Source: Agelaius tricolor (Eukaryota; Chordata; Aves; Passeriformes; Icteridae). From it: DNA of 64,000 nucleotides. The position numbers and the translations under genes were made by a program. Below the pieces are notes generated by a model, which was not told the DNA's origin, made no database searches, and worked only from the letters and a program-made list of their open reading frames with translations. The DNA lies in assembly GCA_023055355.1 (NCBI GenBank), contig JALJCS010000009.1, positions 27,367,001 through 27,431,000 on the forward strand, in the 5' to 3' direction. Shown here piece after piece: positions 10,071-24,887 of the stretch; positions within the stretch are counted from its first letter, which is position 1; every line of letters begins with the position of its first letter.

Positions 10071-13000
10071 GAAACATGTTTATAAGCCTCTGTTGACTAC
10101 CTCTTATTTCAGTATTTTAAAAGACCGACTGGGTACTTAGTCTGATTGCAGCATCAGAAGAACTGGATTTTTCCTTTAGATTTAGAAATATTGTTTGACA
10201 CACATTGTTAGAGCTTTCTTTTGAGCTAAGCTCCCAAGGACTATGACGCAGTGCTTGGAAAACAGACTTCTAAGCTAATTGCAGTTCCTAAATGTATTGC
10301 TCATGTAAACTGATACAGTTGGTGATTTACTCTCACTCTAGCAGCTATCAAACAGCCACTATTGCCAGGTGCTTTTTGCAAGCAAGTATTGCTTTTCTCC
10401 ATTTTTGCATGTCATTTTAGAGTGGAAGGGATCAAAGCTGAATATCAAGCAGCTACAAACAACTTTTAAAGGAACTTCAGTTTCCAGTGACTGACCAAGG
10501 AAGAGAGCCAGTCAACACAGGCATAATCCTCTGAAATTCCTCACTTAAAATAGGTGTTATACTGACCAGTGATCTGTTTTTCCCACTCAAAAACAGAGTG
10601 CCATCACTTCCTAAGACTTTTTTTCTGTGGACTGGAAAGTGTTTTACATTGTTAAGCCTTCATAAATGGGGTTCATCAGCTCTTGAAGGTAGATTGTTGC
10701 CAGTTTATAAGCAATATATATTTACTGAAGTGTACTATCTGTTAACCTGCTGTCTAGCTGTAGGGTTTTATCATCCTTCACAGGCCTATTACACTGGACT
10801 AAATCACATAAGTTCCATGCCTGGACATTTCTAAGTTGCTAATTGGTTGATTATTTTCTTTGTCCTTTACTTTGTTCCACATTCACACCTGCTATGTGCA
10901 GAAAAACAGAATTTTAGTTTGTGATTGTGAAAAATAAGATTAAGAGTCTTATGTATACACACATACAGGTATGCTCTTGGTCCCCCGCAGCACGGAATTC
11001 TAAAGAGTCTCTTTGTGCACTCCTCTCTCTCCCTCAGGGTGCTTGCTGCTCCACTCTGCACCATGCTGCTCTTGTGGTGAAGACGTCCTCCACACAAAAG
11101 TGCTGTCTTGGCTGACTCTTAGCAGTCAGGCCAGCCTGCCCTCTGAACTCCCCAGGATGTTGCAAAGTCACAGGAAGAAAGTCAGCATCTTTTCAGCTCA
11201 TCCCGTACAGAACGGTTTTGGCTTTTGCCACATTTACCAATGCTCTATCTCATGCTGCAACATTTAACTTTGGTAAATTTGCATCTTGCACTTTTACTGC
11301 TGTATTTTATCTTCACACACATCTTTCAGTCTCCTGACAGGTTCTAACTGCCATTCCTGCTCTAAAGAAGCAGTTAATACTCACAGTTATCTTATGACTG
11401 TAGAGAGTCCCCAGCACCCAGCTCACACGCACAGCACGGCGGCAGATTCTCTGCTGCTGTGCATCCACAGAGTGAGTAGCTGCTCACCTGTTCTTTAGGA
11501 TGACAGTGGAATGCTAAAAAATGGATGCACCACGAATCCTGAGGCTAACATAGCTTCAATTTCTGGGTGTCTCTAATTGGAAATTGTTTCACAGGAACAA
11601 GGTCAAGCCCTTCACCACTGTAACAAAACCACGTAAGATTTGGTTACATTGCAAATATCAGCAGAAAGGTAATTATATCCTCACTTACCTGCTTCAAACA
11701 GCTTTCCTGATAACAGAGTCCAGTCAAAGGGGTGTTTCAGATATTACCCAGTCCCTGAATCCCAATGACTTGCAGGATTTACAGCTATGTTCTCCTGCCA
11801 GTATAACCTACTCATATTTGATGGTTTACTACTTACAGCCTAGTTTGTAACCCTGCTGTCCATTGTAACCCTTTGGTTCAGTGTGAGACTGCTGAAGTTC
11901 CACTCAGCTTACTTTCAGTTTTGAATTAAAATGACCTGAAGGTCTTCTATGTTTATCCTTTTGGCTACAGAAATTTAAGTTTTCCTGTTAGAGCTGGGTG
12001 ATTTTCACATGAGCATTCTCCCTCTAGATGTAGCAGGGGTTTCTTCATACAAATCTAAAGAATAAGTGTACTTACACAAATCTTGAGAATGAGTGTATTG
12101 GCAAGGGAATTCTAAATAATTTTTTTCAAAACCCCCAATTTATTAAAATGATATTTTAAAAAATCTAAAATCTCTAGCAGAATAAAAACTGATTCAAATT
12201 TAATTGGTAGGGAAATAAAACTGTACAGTGCATTTAGTCATAACTAGAAAGAAAGATAAAAAAAATACATTTGCACAGGAATTATGCAGTCAGATCAAAA
12301 CCTATTCACAGAAAATACTAAGCAAAGAATATTCACTACTAAATATATTTCATAATGAATATGTAGGAAAGCCTTCCAAAGGCTTCCTAACTTTTTCTCC
12401 CTTGAATTCACCATTGAGAAATCTTTTCTCTCTGATGGACTAAAGATGACAGCTATTTTTGACCATGTGTTAAGTTTAAAAAGAATCTACCTCAGTGGAT
12501 GTCCTCAGTCAGGAAACTGCATAAACATCCAGAAAGACGTTTTCATTCAATATCTTTGTTAAACCTCTTCAATGACATCTGCTCAATAGCAATTACATTC
12601 TTGAGTGTGTGGGGCATACTGAAATTATTTCTAACTACATAAAGACTGTCTTGTAATTTCCCTGTGGTCCCCAACTTCTGCCTCTGTCAGCATTGCCCTT
12701 CAATATGTGCTTAAAACTTTAAGTATTATAAGGCAGATGATATCTTGAAGTTCTGAGTTTGCAAAGCACCTTGAATAAAGGGATCCTAATCTAAAACTAG
12801 GGATCCATCACCTTTTGAAAATACAAATTATAAACAGAATCTGGAAACCAAACTGGACAGGAAGCTAGTTTGCTAAGTATTATGATTTATACTAGCCAGT
12901 TCCCTCCAGGAGATACTGTTTGCATAAAAGCTTCCTTACTCATCAATACAGATTAATTTCTCTTTCATTAAAAAAAAAAAATCTGAGAATCACAGCTGCT

Positions 13001-15082
13001 TCTGTCCACAGTATCACAGGTACAACATGCAAGTGCTAATGCTATGGAGTAATATTCCAGCCTGAGTCATCAAACTCATAACACTGCATTTTGCTCTGCC
13101 AATTTTCCTTTTTTGTAAGAGCATATTCTTATTATACCATGTACCAATCCTGCTGTTCTTCACATTTATTCACTGAACTCCAGTAGTTATTATGTAGGTG
13201 TCAGCATTACCTTTGCCAATCAGCAGCAGCAAAACACTGGTACACAAAGAAGCTCAAAGTGAGGAGATGCGCACAGTCAGCTTTATCCTGATAGCATTAA
13301 CTGCTTGTTGCAGAGTAGTTGAGACTGACCTGTAAAATGACTGTAGCAGGATAACTACTGAGAGGTTATTTTGATGGTCTATTTTAGCTTCAGTTATCTT
13401 GATCTTTAGCCTCCCACAGCTGTTCAGTAAAGCAGAAAGTGATATGTCACTGTGGTAAATTGTGGGAGAAAGAGGAAAAAGGGACTTCACAGCTTTGCTG
13501 CACCAAGTTATAAATTTGTTTATGAAAGATTCTAAGGCTTTTCACTTAACTTTTTTTTCCTAGCTCAGTACTTTCAGGTGCACTTCAGTATATTTCATCC
13601 TGGGTATAAGAAATATTCTGGCTATATCCAAATGAAAACAGTAATTCAGGAACAGATTATGACCACTAGATGACAGTTTTACCTCACCCTATGAAAAACT
13701 GCCACAGAGAAGCATTAGTTCTCTTCACACTTTCTTATTAGATTTGGGATAGTAACAAATTTTCCTACATTCCCTACATTTTCCTTCATAGAGCTTAATT
13801 TGTGGCAGAATGTTCTCACAAAAAGAAAAAAAAAAGTCATTTTCTTGCACATAACAACATTGAGAAGTAAGGCAATTCAAAGGAAAAACAGGAGAAATAA
13901 CATACTGTACACCAAGAAACTAATTCAGAAATCATTGGAAATTTCTCCATGGTAAACACAACACTCAAATGCTCAGTGGTAAGTAGGTTCTGAGGGTACG
14001 GAGAAAAAAAAAATAGGGAAAAATCATTGAGATCTCAAGGGCTGGCATTGCAAAAGGCAAATGACGGAGTGATTAATGAGACCTCAAAGATGCAGATATC
14101 AACAGGCGTTCCTTTCCTTTTCCAGTGCTCCAGCTTTGCAGTGGAAAGGCTCATTCTTCTCCTCTTTATTTTATTTTTGACTCTTCCTCTGCACCTTATG
14201 GCTCTTTCACAGTGACAACAGGGACCAAATACTATTAAAAGTTTGCATCCCATCACAGTCACAAACCTTAATTCCCTTCACATTTCTAGTGAGTGACCAC
14301 TTCATATCCTCAGTTCAACCCACCCCTTTCAGCACTCAGACCTCTCAGTACTGAAGTGCTGATAAAAATGTTGGATGCTGCCAGCAAGAGGCTCCTGTAT
14401 CACCACATTCCAGACACATTGTGGGTGTCTGATGACATGCACACTGAGCTATATAATGTGAAAAGCTGTTTTTCCAAATAGAAAGCAAACAGATGTCTGG
14501 GCATGGACTTGTGTGATCCATCATGTTCCTTGGCATGCTGTTTCAGGAAAGGGAAGTGGGTGGATGTGGGATCCCAGCAAAGAACAGGGACATCTGGGTT
14601 AGCTAGTCCTGTTAAAAGGTGGGACCAGCATAGTCTGCAGGAGAAACTTAGGGGAGGTGGTTTATAGATGAATGACTGTAGTACCATGTTTTTTAGAAGT
14701 GTTTACTATTGGCTGGGTGCAATGCAGCTGCCTCTTCCAGCTCCAGAACCTCTATTTGAGGAAAGCAACTCAGCACATTAAAAATCTGCTATCAAGGTGA
14801 AATCTGATTGAGAGAATATCCAAACCAAGATGCTGCTGTAAATGTAGAAACTGCCACTGCCACAGCAGAACAGCATGGGAGGTGACAAAAATGTGATTCC
14901 TTAAAAACCATAATTTCCTTTACTTTGTTAATCCAATAAGGCTCATGTAAGTAGACAGTCATGGCTCTTTGGGTTTAGTATCAGTATTTCAGGAGCAGTC
15001 CAGAATATTATAGCAAATTAATAATATTGCCTTGTCTGTCATTAAATACTTCCCAGCCAAAGGTCTTGCAGCACTTCATTAC

Positions 15083-15121
15083 TTACTTCTACTTACTTAG
15101 AAGTAATTTACATTACTTCTA
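15083..15121. repeat. Three alternating 9-base inverted copies
   Basis: TTACTTCTA (15083-15091), its reverse complement TAGAAGTAA (15098-15106) and TTACTTCTA again (15113-15121), with 6-base gaps on both sides. Two mutually exclusive hairpins are possible. Confidence 0.7.
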
Positions 15122-18100
15122 AATGTAACTTTATTAATCTGCTTTGAATTATCATCAGTATGTTAAAATTAAAACCAAAACATCATCATTATTTTCAATA
15201 GACAAGAATATAAAGGGAAATAAGGATTCAGTGATTTGCATGCCACCACCAAGAACCACATTTTCCCTACTCTAAAGTCAGGACAGATCTACCACAAGAG
15301 TAAACAAAAATAAAAAATAATAATTAGCATGCTCTAATCTTCCTTAAAAAAAACAACTTTATATGAAATACTTTATATGTAATACTTTAATAATCAAAAG
15401 CCAATTTCTTCACATCTAAAAGCCTTGTTTTTCCTTCAGGTAAAAGGGTAATGACACAGATCAATTTTGTGAAGTGCATTGTCTTCAACTTATGACAGAT
15501 ATTGTGTAAAAACTAAGTATTACTTTTATTATCAAAGCACAGCAACCTCTGAGCTTAAACAAAGAAAGCTGAGAAAACTACAAATTTATTTAAGAGTCCC
15601 AGAATAGAAAGTGAAAATTGTGTTGTCAAACTGAAACTGGCAAGTCAAGTTAAGATGGCCAAGATGTCCTTCAGTCCCTAACATTTGCATCGTGTCATAG
15701 AACTGTGTATAATATCCTCACGGAGAGTAATCCTGAGCCTTTAATGGAGACAGTTTGAATGTCTTTTGGTATTTGATTTAAGATGTCTTAGCAGCAAATA
15801 AATCACTGTCTTTTGTCTGTTTATTGGGCAATGCTTTCCACAGGACACTGGCTTTTGTTTGCTTGTTTGTTTTCCCATGGTCTCCTCACTTCAGCCTGAC
15901 CAGTGCCCAGCAATGGTTTAGCTGCACAAGCTGAGGAGCTCCCGCCCTGGAGTGGAAAGGTTACACAAGACTCAGCTGCTAACACTCCCAAGGCTCCAAA
16001 CCTACAAACACTGCCACGTGTATGTGGGGGTGGGAGTGTGGATTTCAAAAGAACTAGGGAAAAACCCTGCATAACCAATGTACAGTATTGAGACTTTGGT
16101 TGTTCATCATCTGCTTTCACTTACTATTTCAGGCTCTAGCTGAAAGTAAATAAATATTTTTTCCTTTTTCTATCTGTAAGTATACAACAGGACACAGAAA
16201 ATCACTTAGATGGCCACATGACAGTGAAAGAGAGATTTAGGGAACTAAAATACAGTAGGACAACCTTAAAGAATTTTAGGTGTTATTCCAGGTAGATATA
16301 TGCTGTCCTTGGTTTACTCTTCACACGCCATCAGAAGAAGGAAAAGTGGTTCTAGAAGTGAAAATGTTACTTTTGGGGGAGTAAAGAGGAAAGTTTGTAA
16401 AAATTTCCATAGTGATTTTTCAGCTTATAACCAGATTCCATGAAGCTTATTCATCCCTAACGGGGGCAAATTTCAAGTCACATACCAGTCCAACAGATGA
16501 TCACTTAAATACTTTTATTGAAGGAGGATTGTATTTCCCATGCCTTGGCTAAAGATTAAAAGAAAACTATTAGGGCTGGAAGTAGACACCAAAACTTTTT
16601 TTGGTGCCAGCTCTTTTTTCAGACTTTCATCCAAAACATACTTAATTTGGCAGCCTACAGAGGGCTGTGAAGTCATAAAGAGCCAGTGTCCAGTTCTTAC
16701 CTCTGTAGGACAGTGGATCAGATCTAATTCTTGCAAATTGCAGCTGTTTTGATCAAAATTTTTTACCAAATGAAACATTCTTTTCTTTTTTCCCCCCTGC
16801 TTTTCTATTTTTGTGTTGTTGTCTGGACTCAGAGGGGCTCAGATGACAAATTTTTTCTAAGAACTTTTGAGGTTATTCTCTTACCTTTTTTTTAGCCACA
16901 TAAAGAAAAAATAAGAGATGGGGATTGCTGGGAAGGAGAAGGTGGAAATGTCATGTGCTGAAAAAAGCCTGAATGAATGGCACAAGGGAAGATGAGGCCT
17001 TGCCTTTATGCTTCTGGTTCAATTCTGATGTGATTGATGATTCCTAACTGCTTTGTTTATTATTGTAATGTCTAGGGACTAATCAAGATGGACAAAGATT
17101 TAGTAATTACTATATAAACAAGGAGCTGCAGACAGTCCTTGACCTAAGGAACTTACAAGTTAAACAGGCACACTAACATGACAGAACAGGATGTTATCAG
17201 TGATGTTGGAAAGCATATGCAATTGTGGCAGCATGTTTCATACTTTAATGCCCAGTCACATCTTCCTGGATCAAAGAGAAAATTTTCCAAAAGTGTATGA
17301 GATAGGCAAATGCATAGAGGAAGCTCACCTTAAATTACTGACTCTGTGAGCTAGTGAAGAGATAAACTCTTCACTGAGAGTTTCCATTTCCCTTGCAGCC
17401 TCCTATAGAAAAAAAATGCTGGATCTTGTGCCACTGAAGTCAATAGGGCATTTTCCATTTAAAAGCTGGAAGCAGAAGTAACAAACAACATTGTTATGAT
17501 GACTTTTATCAGGTAGGCATCAAGGCAGATAAGTCAAAGGCATGTAAGCCTCTCTGTATCCCTATTGAGGACTGGGGAAAGTAGACAGCAGACAAAATTT
17601 AAGGCATGAAAGATGGGACAAAAATTATCCATAGATACACAATCATTTGGAATTAGATTGGCAGGCTAGAATTCAGGGTCTGTCCCATAATCTTGAACAA
17701 GACTGATCAATAGACTGTGTATTGTCAGAAACCTAATAATTGCAGGTAGACTGAGACAGAGCAGAATTCATATGTAAATTTAAATAGAACAATCCCTGCA
17801 CTAATAATCCCCTAATCTTCGAGTGCATGAAATTCTCCCTTTGAAATTGTGTTGCAGTACTGGCAGTGATTTAGCATAAAGAAGACTGTGCAGAAGTTAC
17901 TCATATATATCCTTATATGAGGATAACAAGTGAATTTCAGCTCCAGGGAGATTTGTGGCACTTTTGCTGGCATCATATTCAAATTTTAATGCCTTATGAA
18001 GTCAAATTTTAGTCACTGTTGTCTACTAGGTGTTAAAAGACAATGTTGTAATGCATGTATGAATTGTATTCCCCTTTGATCTGCAATTTAAAAACCCCTA

Positions 18101-18764
18101 TGTGTCAGTAATGTGAGAATTTGATCTCACGAGAGAACTGAAGGGCACATAAGCTAAAATCTAAAACAAGTAAATAATGTTCTTTGGGGAATAATATCTG
18201 GCAGTTTACTAAGGAAATTCAAAAGCATAAATATTTACAATAGGAGGTACACAGATTTCTCATAATATTATAGCTGATTCCAATTTGGAATACATGCTGT
18301 TTTGCTTAAGTTTATTCCATTTGCTTTTGAAATCTGATCCATACTCTACATATAAACATTATTTGCTCATCCTTTTTGTCCCAGTGCCTACTCTATTATT
18401 TTTCTAGAGTTTGACTTTTATTGGAAATTTCATGCGCTTTTAAATTTAACCAAAAGATTGCCTTGATAAGAAGCTCTGAATAAAAAAGCAGAGTCCTAAA
18501 CTGATATTTACAAAACAGATTTGTGCTGTATATATACTATATGTATTTATAGATATATGTATGTAACACTACTATTATTTAATGTTGTTTATGCATTACT
18601 GGTATATTTAGAGATTCTAGCAAAAACCATAGGTATTTAACCATCGGAATAGTCTAAATAGGTACAGTGTGGAAGAAAATAATTTCAAGTCTTCATGACA
18701 CATATACTTTCAATCAATTTTACCTCATGCCTTTCATTCAGCTTATAAGGAACTCTCAAATTAG

Positions 18765-18816
18765 GTTTTATACACACCACTAAAAAGTAAGTTTTATACA
18801 CATCGCTAAAAAGAAA
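18765..18816 (+). repeat. Tandem duplication, 26-base unit
   Basis: Two adjacent copies beginning GTTTTATACACA (18765-18790 and 18791-18816) with a few substitutions between them. Confidence 0.8.
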
Positions 18817-20933
18817 AGAAACAAACCAAACATCTTGTAATAGAGCAGGGCCCAAAGAATGAAGCCATTGTCAGCACAGAGTGACACAGCTGCATTAGGA
18901 GTCTGCAACAGTCCTGCCACCCATGCAAGGAGGATCACAGTTAAAGTAAGCTGTGAGGCTCTAGCTAGCTCTGGGCAGACCTCAGGCTATGCAGAAATTC
19001 CCAACAGCTTTTGAATGTGCAGATGCTGTCTAGGCCTTCTCTAAATAAGCCCCAGGAGACACTCAGAAGTGTCACTCCGAAGTGTCCACTGAGAGCCTTC
19101 AGCCACAAGAGTAGGAACATTCCAGGGTCACAGTTGTGTCAGACTGCTACACTTAATACAGCTGCCCAAGAGATGTATGGGCAGCTCTGCCTTGGAAGCT
19201 CAGCCCTCAGAGATTTGAGTCAGGCCTAGATCTGAAGGCCAAACACCATTAAAGTAGCAACACTTGACTTAGACTTTAAGAAACCAGAAATGTACCCTTG
19301 GTCCTGGCCTCTTTTATTTGAACTAATATAACTGTTTAATTGGACAGATCCCAAGATTGTTGCCAAAGGCTTGAAATAAGGACTTGTTATCCACTGAAAC
19401 CTCAGAGATACGGGAATGTAAGGAAAACTTGTGACTCTTTTGCAAATAGGGGATGGCTTTTCTTTCAACAATTTATCACCACTCAGGCCAGGCAGATTCT
19501 GTTCCACAGGAACCATCTAAGAGAATGGATTGCAGAGGCAAGCACAACCAGGCAATAGAATCCCAAGGATTTAGTCTTGTGGGGCTACAAAATGATCAGC
19601 AATTAGCTCCAAGGTAAGAATTTTAGGTTTAGAGCAAAGATCTGACAGCCCATATCCAGAATTGCTGGGAAGGGGAATGTGTATGATAGATAATTCTACT
19701 TTGTGGTGCACTACTTATGAGCAAAGCAGCTCCCAGTATTGCAGTTTTCGTATGTGACTGAGCCACAAGGCATTTGACCACAGTGACAGCAGCCAGTGTA
19801 ACAGTCCTACTCAGAAATTATATTCTCAGCCACTGTCTCTAGTGTGCCTCATCCAGCTGGATGAACAGCCTCTGGTTTGAGAGCATTCACAGCAGTTTGA
19901 AGTGAGTGTGGACACAGGACATAGCAGACTGCTGCCATCGTGTCTCTGGCCTTTTGCTTTGTTCCTGCAGAAGTAATTCATGGGCTGTTTACAGCAGCAG
20001 TGGTTAAGGAATGACCTCAGCAGCAAGCTTAGTAATGACCCCTCTCCTGTGGCAAGAGAAAGCTGCTTTACATTTATATCACTGACTAATTAACGCTAGT
20101 TAAAGGCAATGGAAACCTTCATCTGACTGGAAAATGGAGACAAATGGAGAGTCAGGAACATGCAACACATTAAACGATGTCCATGAATGATAAAAACCAT
20201 GAAATGATGAAACCATGAGCAATGATTTTGAGAGGAAGAGAGACATCTATATGTTAAAATGCCTCTTGGAAGTCAAATCAGAACATGGCTCCAAATTCTC
20301 TATCTAGGCTGAGCCAATTCCAATACAGACCTTTTTGTTCTAGGTCACGCCTTTGGTGTTTTCAATACGCAGAGTATAAAAGAGGGAACAAAGTACTTGT
20401 CTCTGTTCACCAGGGATTTTCAGCTGTTGGATATTATTTCTTTGGCCAGTTTTATCCATGCCAGTAGTTGGCCAAAGACTAGAGGAAGCCAAGAACAGGG
20501 AAGCTGTAAAGGATACTTTAAAACTACCCATAGCTGTGTGTGTTCAAGACAGACCCCTTTAGACTTCTGCCAGGTACAGTCCAGGCAATCTGGAGACCTT
20601 GGGCCAAGCTGTACAATGCAGGCCTGTGGTGCTTTAAGTCCTGACACTCATGAATACTGTGAGGTTCAAAGGGTGGCAGGAAGAAAAAAGCACACAGAGC
20701 ACAAAGCAGTGTCTTTCTGTAGCTGTGAGTTCTAGACCCACGGGTTAATGCCTTGTCTCAAGCTATAACCTGGAGGCCTAATCAGCTCTGATCGGTTTGT
20801 TTTCGTCTCCTCCTGGGAGCCATTATACGATATTAAAAAAATAAATCAATTTTAAATAACTGATTGTGTCAGCTTACAACAGCACGGTTGTTCCTGGCGT
20901 ACCTCAGAGACATTGCACAGTCCACCACCATCA

Positions 20934-20952
20934 TGAATGAATGAATGAATGG
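20934..20952 (+). repeat. Short (TGAA)n microsatellite
   Basis: About four and a half copies of TGAA. Confidence 0.8.
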
Positions 20953-23900
20953 GCCTTAGCTCTACTGCAATAGAGTAATTTGTTTTAATAATGTCTGAAT
21001 ATACACTGAGGTAATATTTGTGCCATCCCTAATAGAGTTCTGGGGTAGAAACTCACATATTAAGAGAACAGTGTTTATTTACATTTAAAGAGCAGTTAAA
21101 GACAGAAAAGAGGCTTTAAAAATGACACCAGGAGGATCATATTTACTGTCTCCCTGTGGTTTCCGTTCAGGCTTGCCTGCTGCACAAGTCAAAGGTGTTT
21201 TCTTTTAAATGACAGCTACAGAAACTTCAGGGGATTTGAAAGACATCTGCTTTTCATCCCCATATGCATAGTGGAGAGTCTGCAACTGTGTTTAGCTGAA
21301 ACGCTTGCAGCAAGGAGAGACTCCAAATGCCCAGAATCTTTTAGTCCTTTCCAAGAGTCAGTCTTTCTCCTCTTAGAAAAGGAACATTTTGGTTGGTGGT
21401 AAGTGAAATCCATACACAGACTTGAAGCACCACAGGAAAAGCACTGTTTTCAAGTTAGGAGTGGTTTTTTTTACTGTTTCCTAAAGTTAATACCTTCTCC
21501 CATTAAAAAAAATGGCAGGATGCTTGAGAAGGGAAGATCATACTAAGATTTTCAAGAAAGACTTCTTGGGGAAGATTGGATAGAGACATATTGGTACCTT
21601 AAATAAAGTAAAGAGCAAATATTGCATGTCTGTCCCTTTTGATTCTCCACAAGTATCCCAATGGGTATCTCTTGCTCAGTCCAATGCAAAACTGTTTTGA
21701 AGGTATTTCCTATGTGACTTTTTCTGCAAAGATTCTACATGTTTCTTTTTAATTTATGGTAGGTCCTTGGAATGTTTAGTTCTTACTCCAAGAACAACTG
21801 TTTTTCAAAAAACAGATGAAATAGCATTCACGACATGCAAAACTAAATTGCCTTAGGCTATTTGAAGTCACAAATTCTCTGTTAATAGCCAACTATTCAC
21901 ACTCATTTGATAAAGGCTGACCTTTATTTAATTCTGGCAGAACATCTTGTTTGACCACACAAATCAAAAACTCAAAATCAAATTAAAAAAAAAAAAAAGT
22001 TACTGAGTTTTATGCAGTACATTTATGTTTTTTGGAAGGAACACTGATGACTGCTTTCTGTTCTCTGGGCTACTTGCTTGGTAGACTACTTGTTTCTCAG
22101 TGTAGAGACTCACCACAATTTTTGTTGTAGCAGTTTGTTGCATCATGAAGGTGGGTCTGCTGCTCCTAGACTGCTGCTTCAGCAGTGGTGGAGCTCATGA
22201 GACCGCTGCAGAAGCATAATGCTGAAGACAAGGTTGAGATGGAATTTCCAGGCTCAGCATGGCAATCAGTTATAGCTGTCTCTCTCTTTCCAAACAACAA
22301 TATCCCTTCTGGGCAGCAGTTGTTCATGTTTGGCTGTGACTCAGAAGCAAATATTTCCAAGCTTTGGAAAGTTTGAATGTAATCATTTGGCTGCCTTGCA
22401 GTTATCTCCAGTGAACAAAAATGTTTTTCATCTGTTTGGAACTACATTCAGCTCAAGGCAGCTGAGGAATCATTCCAACACTTCACAAACCTGTGTGCTT
22501 CTCCCTTCAGCATTTTGTTTTGTCAGATTCAGGACGTAGACTCCATAGAAACTGCTTAGCACAGTGAACAGAACTCAAATGCCTGATACTGTTGTGGAAC
22601 TCAATTTCTTTGAGGGTGACAGCCCTGTATTTCATCTGAACCTGACACACTCTGGTAAAGCCACCAGTGACAAATAAAACTTCTTGAGGAAGGAATGCAA
22701 GGAACATGAGTAAAACCCTTTGTAGGTTGTCATTTAGAGGCAAATTGTTCAATTCGTACCTGTAACAGAAACTCCATGACAATGTACGTGACAATCCCTC
22801 TGACAGAGCAGTTTCATTAATCCACACTGACAGGAAAACAAAAGCCAAAGAGGGGTTTTGAAAAGAATATTCACTACATAAAAATACAGAAGAATGTAAA
22901 CCAAGTTGGCTCCTTCTACAAGAAACCTTGGCAATCATTGCTGGGTTACTGCATTAAATTTACAGTAAGAATTCTTTACTTCATGAAAGTAACAATGCAA
23001 TAATAGGAAATCTTCTCGCAAAGCCTGATTTGTGAGCCTGATTTACAACAAGGTTGTTTACCTTCACATCTTCATTTAGGAGTATTTTAATATGCTTACA
23101 GTTGATCAGAAGCATCAAGCACATTTCTGAATTGGAATTAGATCTCAGTATATATTTCCTCTTGTTTTAGAAGAGACCATTGGAGGAGTTATGTTATAAA
23201 AGTGGACATAAATGGCTTTTGAGTAGTTTCAATTGTTTTTCATTTCTTTGTATCTGTGCATGGACAGAACAGCAGTATTTTCATGAAGAAGAGTAGCATA
23301 CAGAGTCCTGATTTTAAGTTAGGATGGAAAAGAGCTGATTCCTACATCCCTGTTGAAACCTGTTGCTAGATTTACTTCTGTGGAGGCAGTGAAACAGAGC
23401 CATTTTCATGAGATGCAGGATCACCAAAATTTCTAGAGAGCTCCTGAAATACTCCAGTTATTTTCTGCCAAACAAAGAGCCGGCTCAAGACCTATGACAA
23501 CAACCCTGCCCTGGTATCACTTACCCATTACATTTTATGCTAAATATCTATAAAATTGCTCTCTGATCCAAATTGCTCTCATTGGAGGTTCTCTAAGGAA
23601 ATATGGGTTGTTGTATCTTAAGGCAGCTGTCTGGTGATCTGCAGAGAAAGTGCCTGAAAACCAATTTATGGGTAGAACTATAGATCAGATATATTTTTTC
23701 TAATGAAGAGCATGGAAGCAGTCAGCAGTGCCAGTCCAAAGGGGATGATGCTAATTTGATGGAGCTTTTTAGTACGTGTTAGTCAAAATTGTATGTACAA
23801 GGTCCTATTAATACAGCAAGTCTGAGTATGAGAACATTGTGAGAGTTAAAAAATTCCTCCCTTTTACACAATGTTATTTATGTCAGGTATTCTTTGACAG

Positions 23901-24576
23901 CAGTTAATTCAGACTAGGCTTGGCTTAAGGATGTGTGTGTCATCTTCTAAGAGGAAAGTTAAGAAGAGTTAATATACAACTCTCAGCTGTCTTTCAGAAA
24001 ACTCAAGCAGTGTTTATTGGTGTGACATTAGTAAATCAACATTCAGAATCTGAGCCAAACAGCACTAAAATAAATCGAAGGCTTTTTGGCTGACTTCAAG
24101 GGGCAAATGAGATACCATACACTGAGGAAATTTTGTTTGCATTACAGGCATAAGACATAAAGACCTGCCTATGATCTGCAGAAGCACTTTCAAGAGGCTC
24201 TTCCAAGAAGATAGTGAATTCTAGAATAATAGAAAGTGCAACTGGAAACCAGCAAGAGAGAAAGTAACATCCTTTAGCAGTTATTATTGTGTGTAAAGAC
24301 AAAAAGCTGTTTCATCCATTGATGACAGAAAGCAGAGCTACATCAGACTGCACTCTAAACTAAACTGATTTGAGAGAGAATCTGCTCTTTCCCCCCCTTC
24401 CAAAACTACAAAAAACTTTGGTCTGCTTCACTGGAAGAGCAGAGTGATAGAACTCTTGGTTCACTGCAATCAGTTAGAACATGTCTTTTAATTTTTTTTT
24501 TGAAGTCAATCCAAAGCATTTTCCACTTTTTGTCCTTAATTAAAAACCCTGGAATAGATTTTTGGGTTCTGATTTC

Positions 24577-24616
24577 TGTTTGTTTGTTTGTTTGTTCATT
24601 TGTTTGTTTGTTTTTT
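24577..24616 (+). repeat. (TTTG)n microsatellite
   Basis: About nine TTTG units with one interruption (TTCA), ending in a T run. Confidence 0.9.
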
Positions 24617-24887
24617 ACTAAAACGAGCTTTGTGGTTTATTTGTTGTTGGCTTTCACAGTCTGCTCTGCTCTGGAGAGATTAATCATGGAGATTCTCCAG
24701 ATTATTTTTCACAGACCATGCATTGTTTTAAACAATTCCTAGGACAAAAGATTTCAGTCTAATGCCATTTGTGAAATGGCTGACTTTTGCCTATCCTTTC
24801 TTCCTCTCCTTATGTTGAAGCACATTTCCCTTGGCAGTAAGCAGGAAATAAGTCACTGTCAGCATCTGAATCCTAAGGTACTAATCA

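Larger units (their letters stand above)
8141..10090 (+). other. CD200R1: Probable 3' UTR of the CD200R-like gene
   Basis: Follows the stop codon. I found no AATAAA before 9978-9983; a second, better placed one is at 10065-10070 and is followed by GT-rich sequence. If that is the site, the 3' UTR is about 1.95 kb and contains a CR1 copy. The true end is not established from sequence alone. Confidence 0.4.
10091..24887. other. Long non-coding stretch, no gene identified
   Basis: About 14.8 kb of AT-rich sequence. Open frames are short and show no recognisable domain, no conserved splice frame and no protein I know. The only structures noted are short ones annotated separately (hairpin set at 15083, tandem duplication at 18765, ATGA and TTTG microsatellites) and A runs near 12969 and 21986. 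It may be intergenic or part of an intron of an unseen gene. Confidence 0.5.

Noticed and set aside
22507..22938. 143-codon - strand open frame
   Set aside because: No recognisable domain and no plausible splice context; length is within chance for this amount of sequence.
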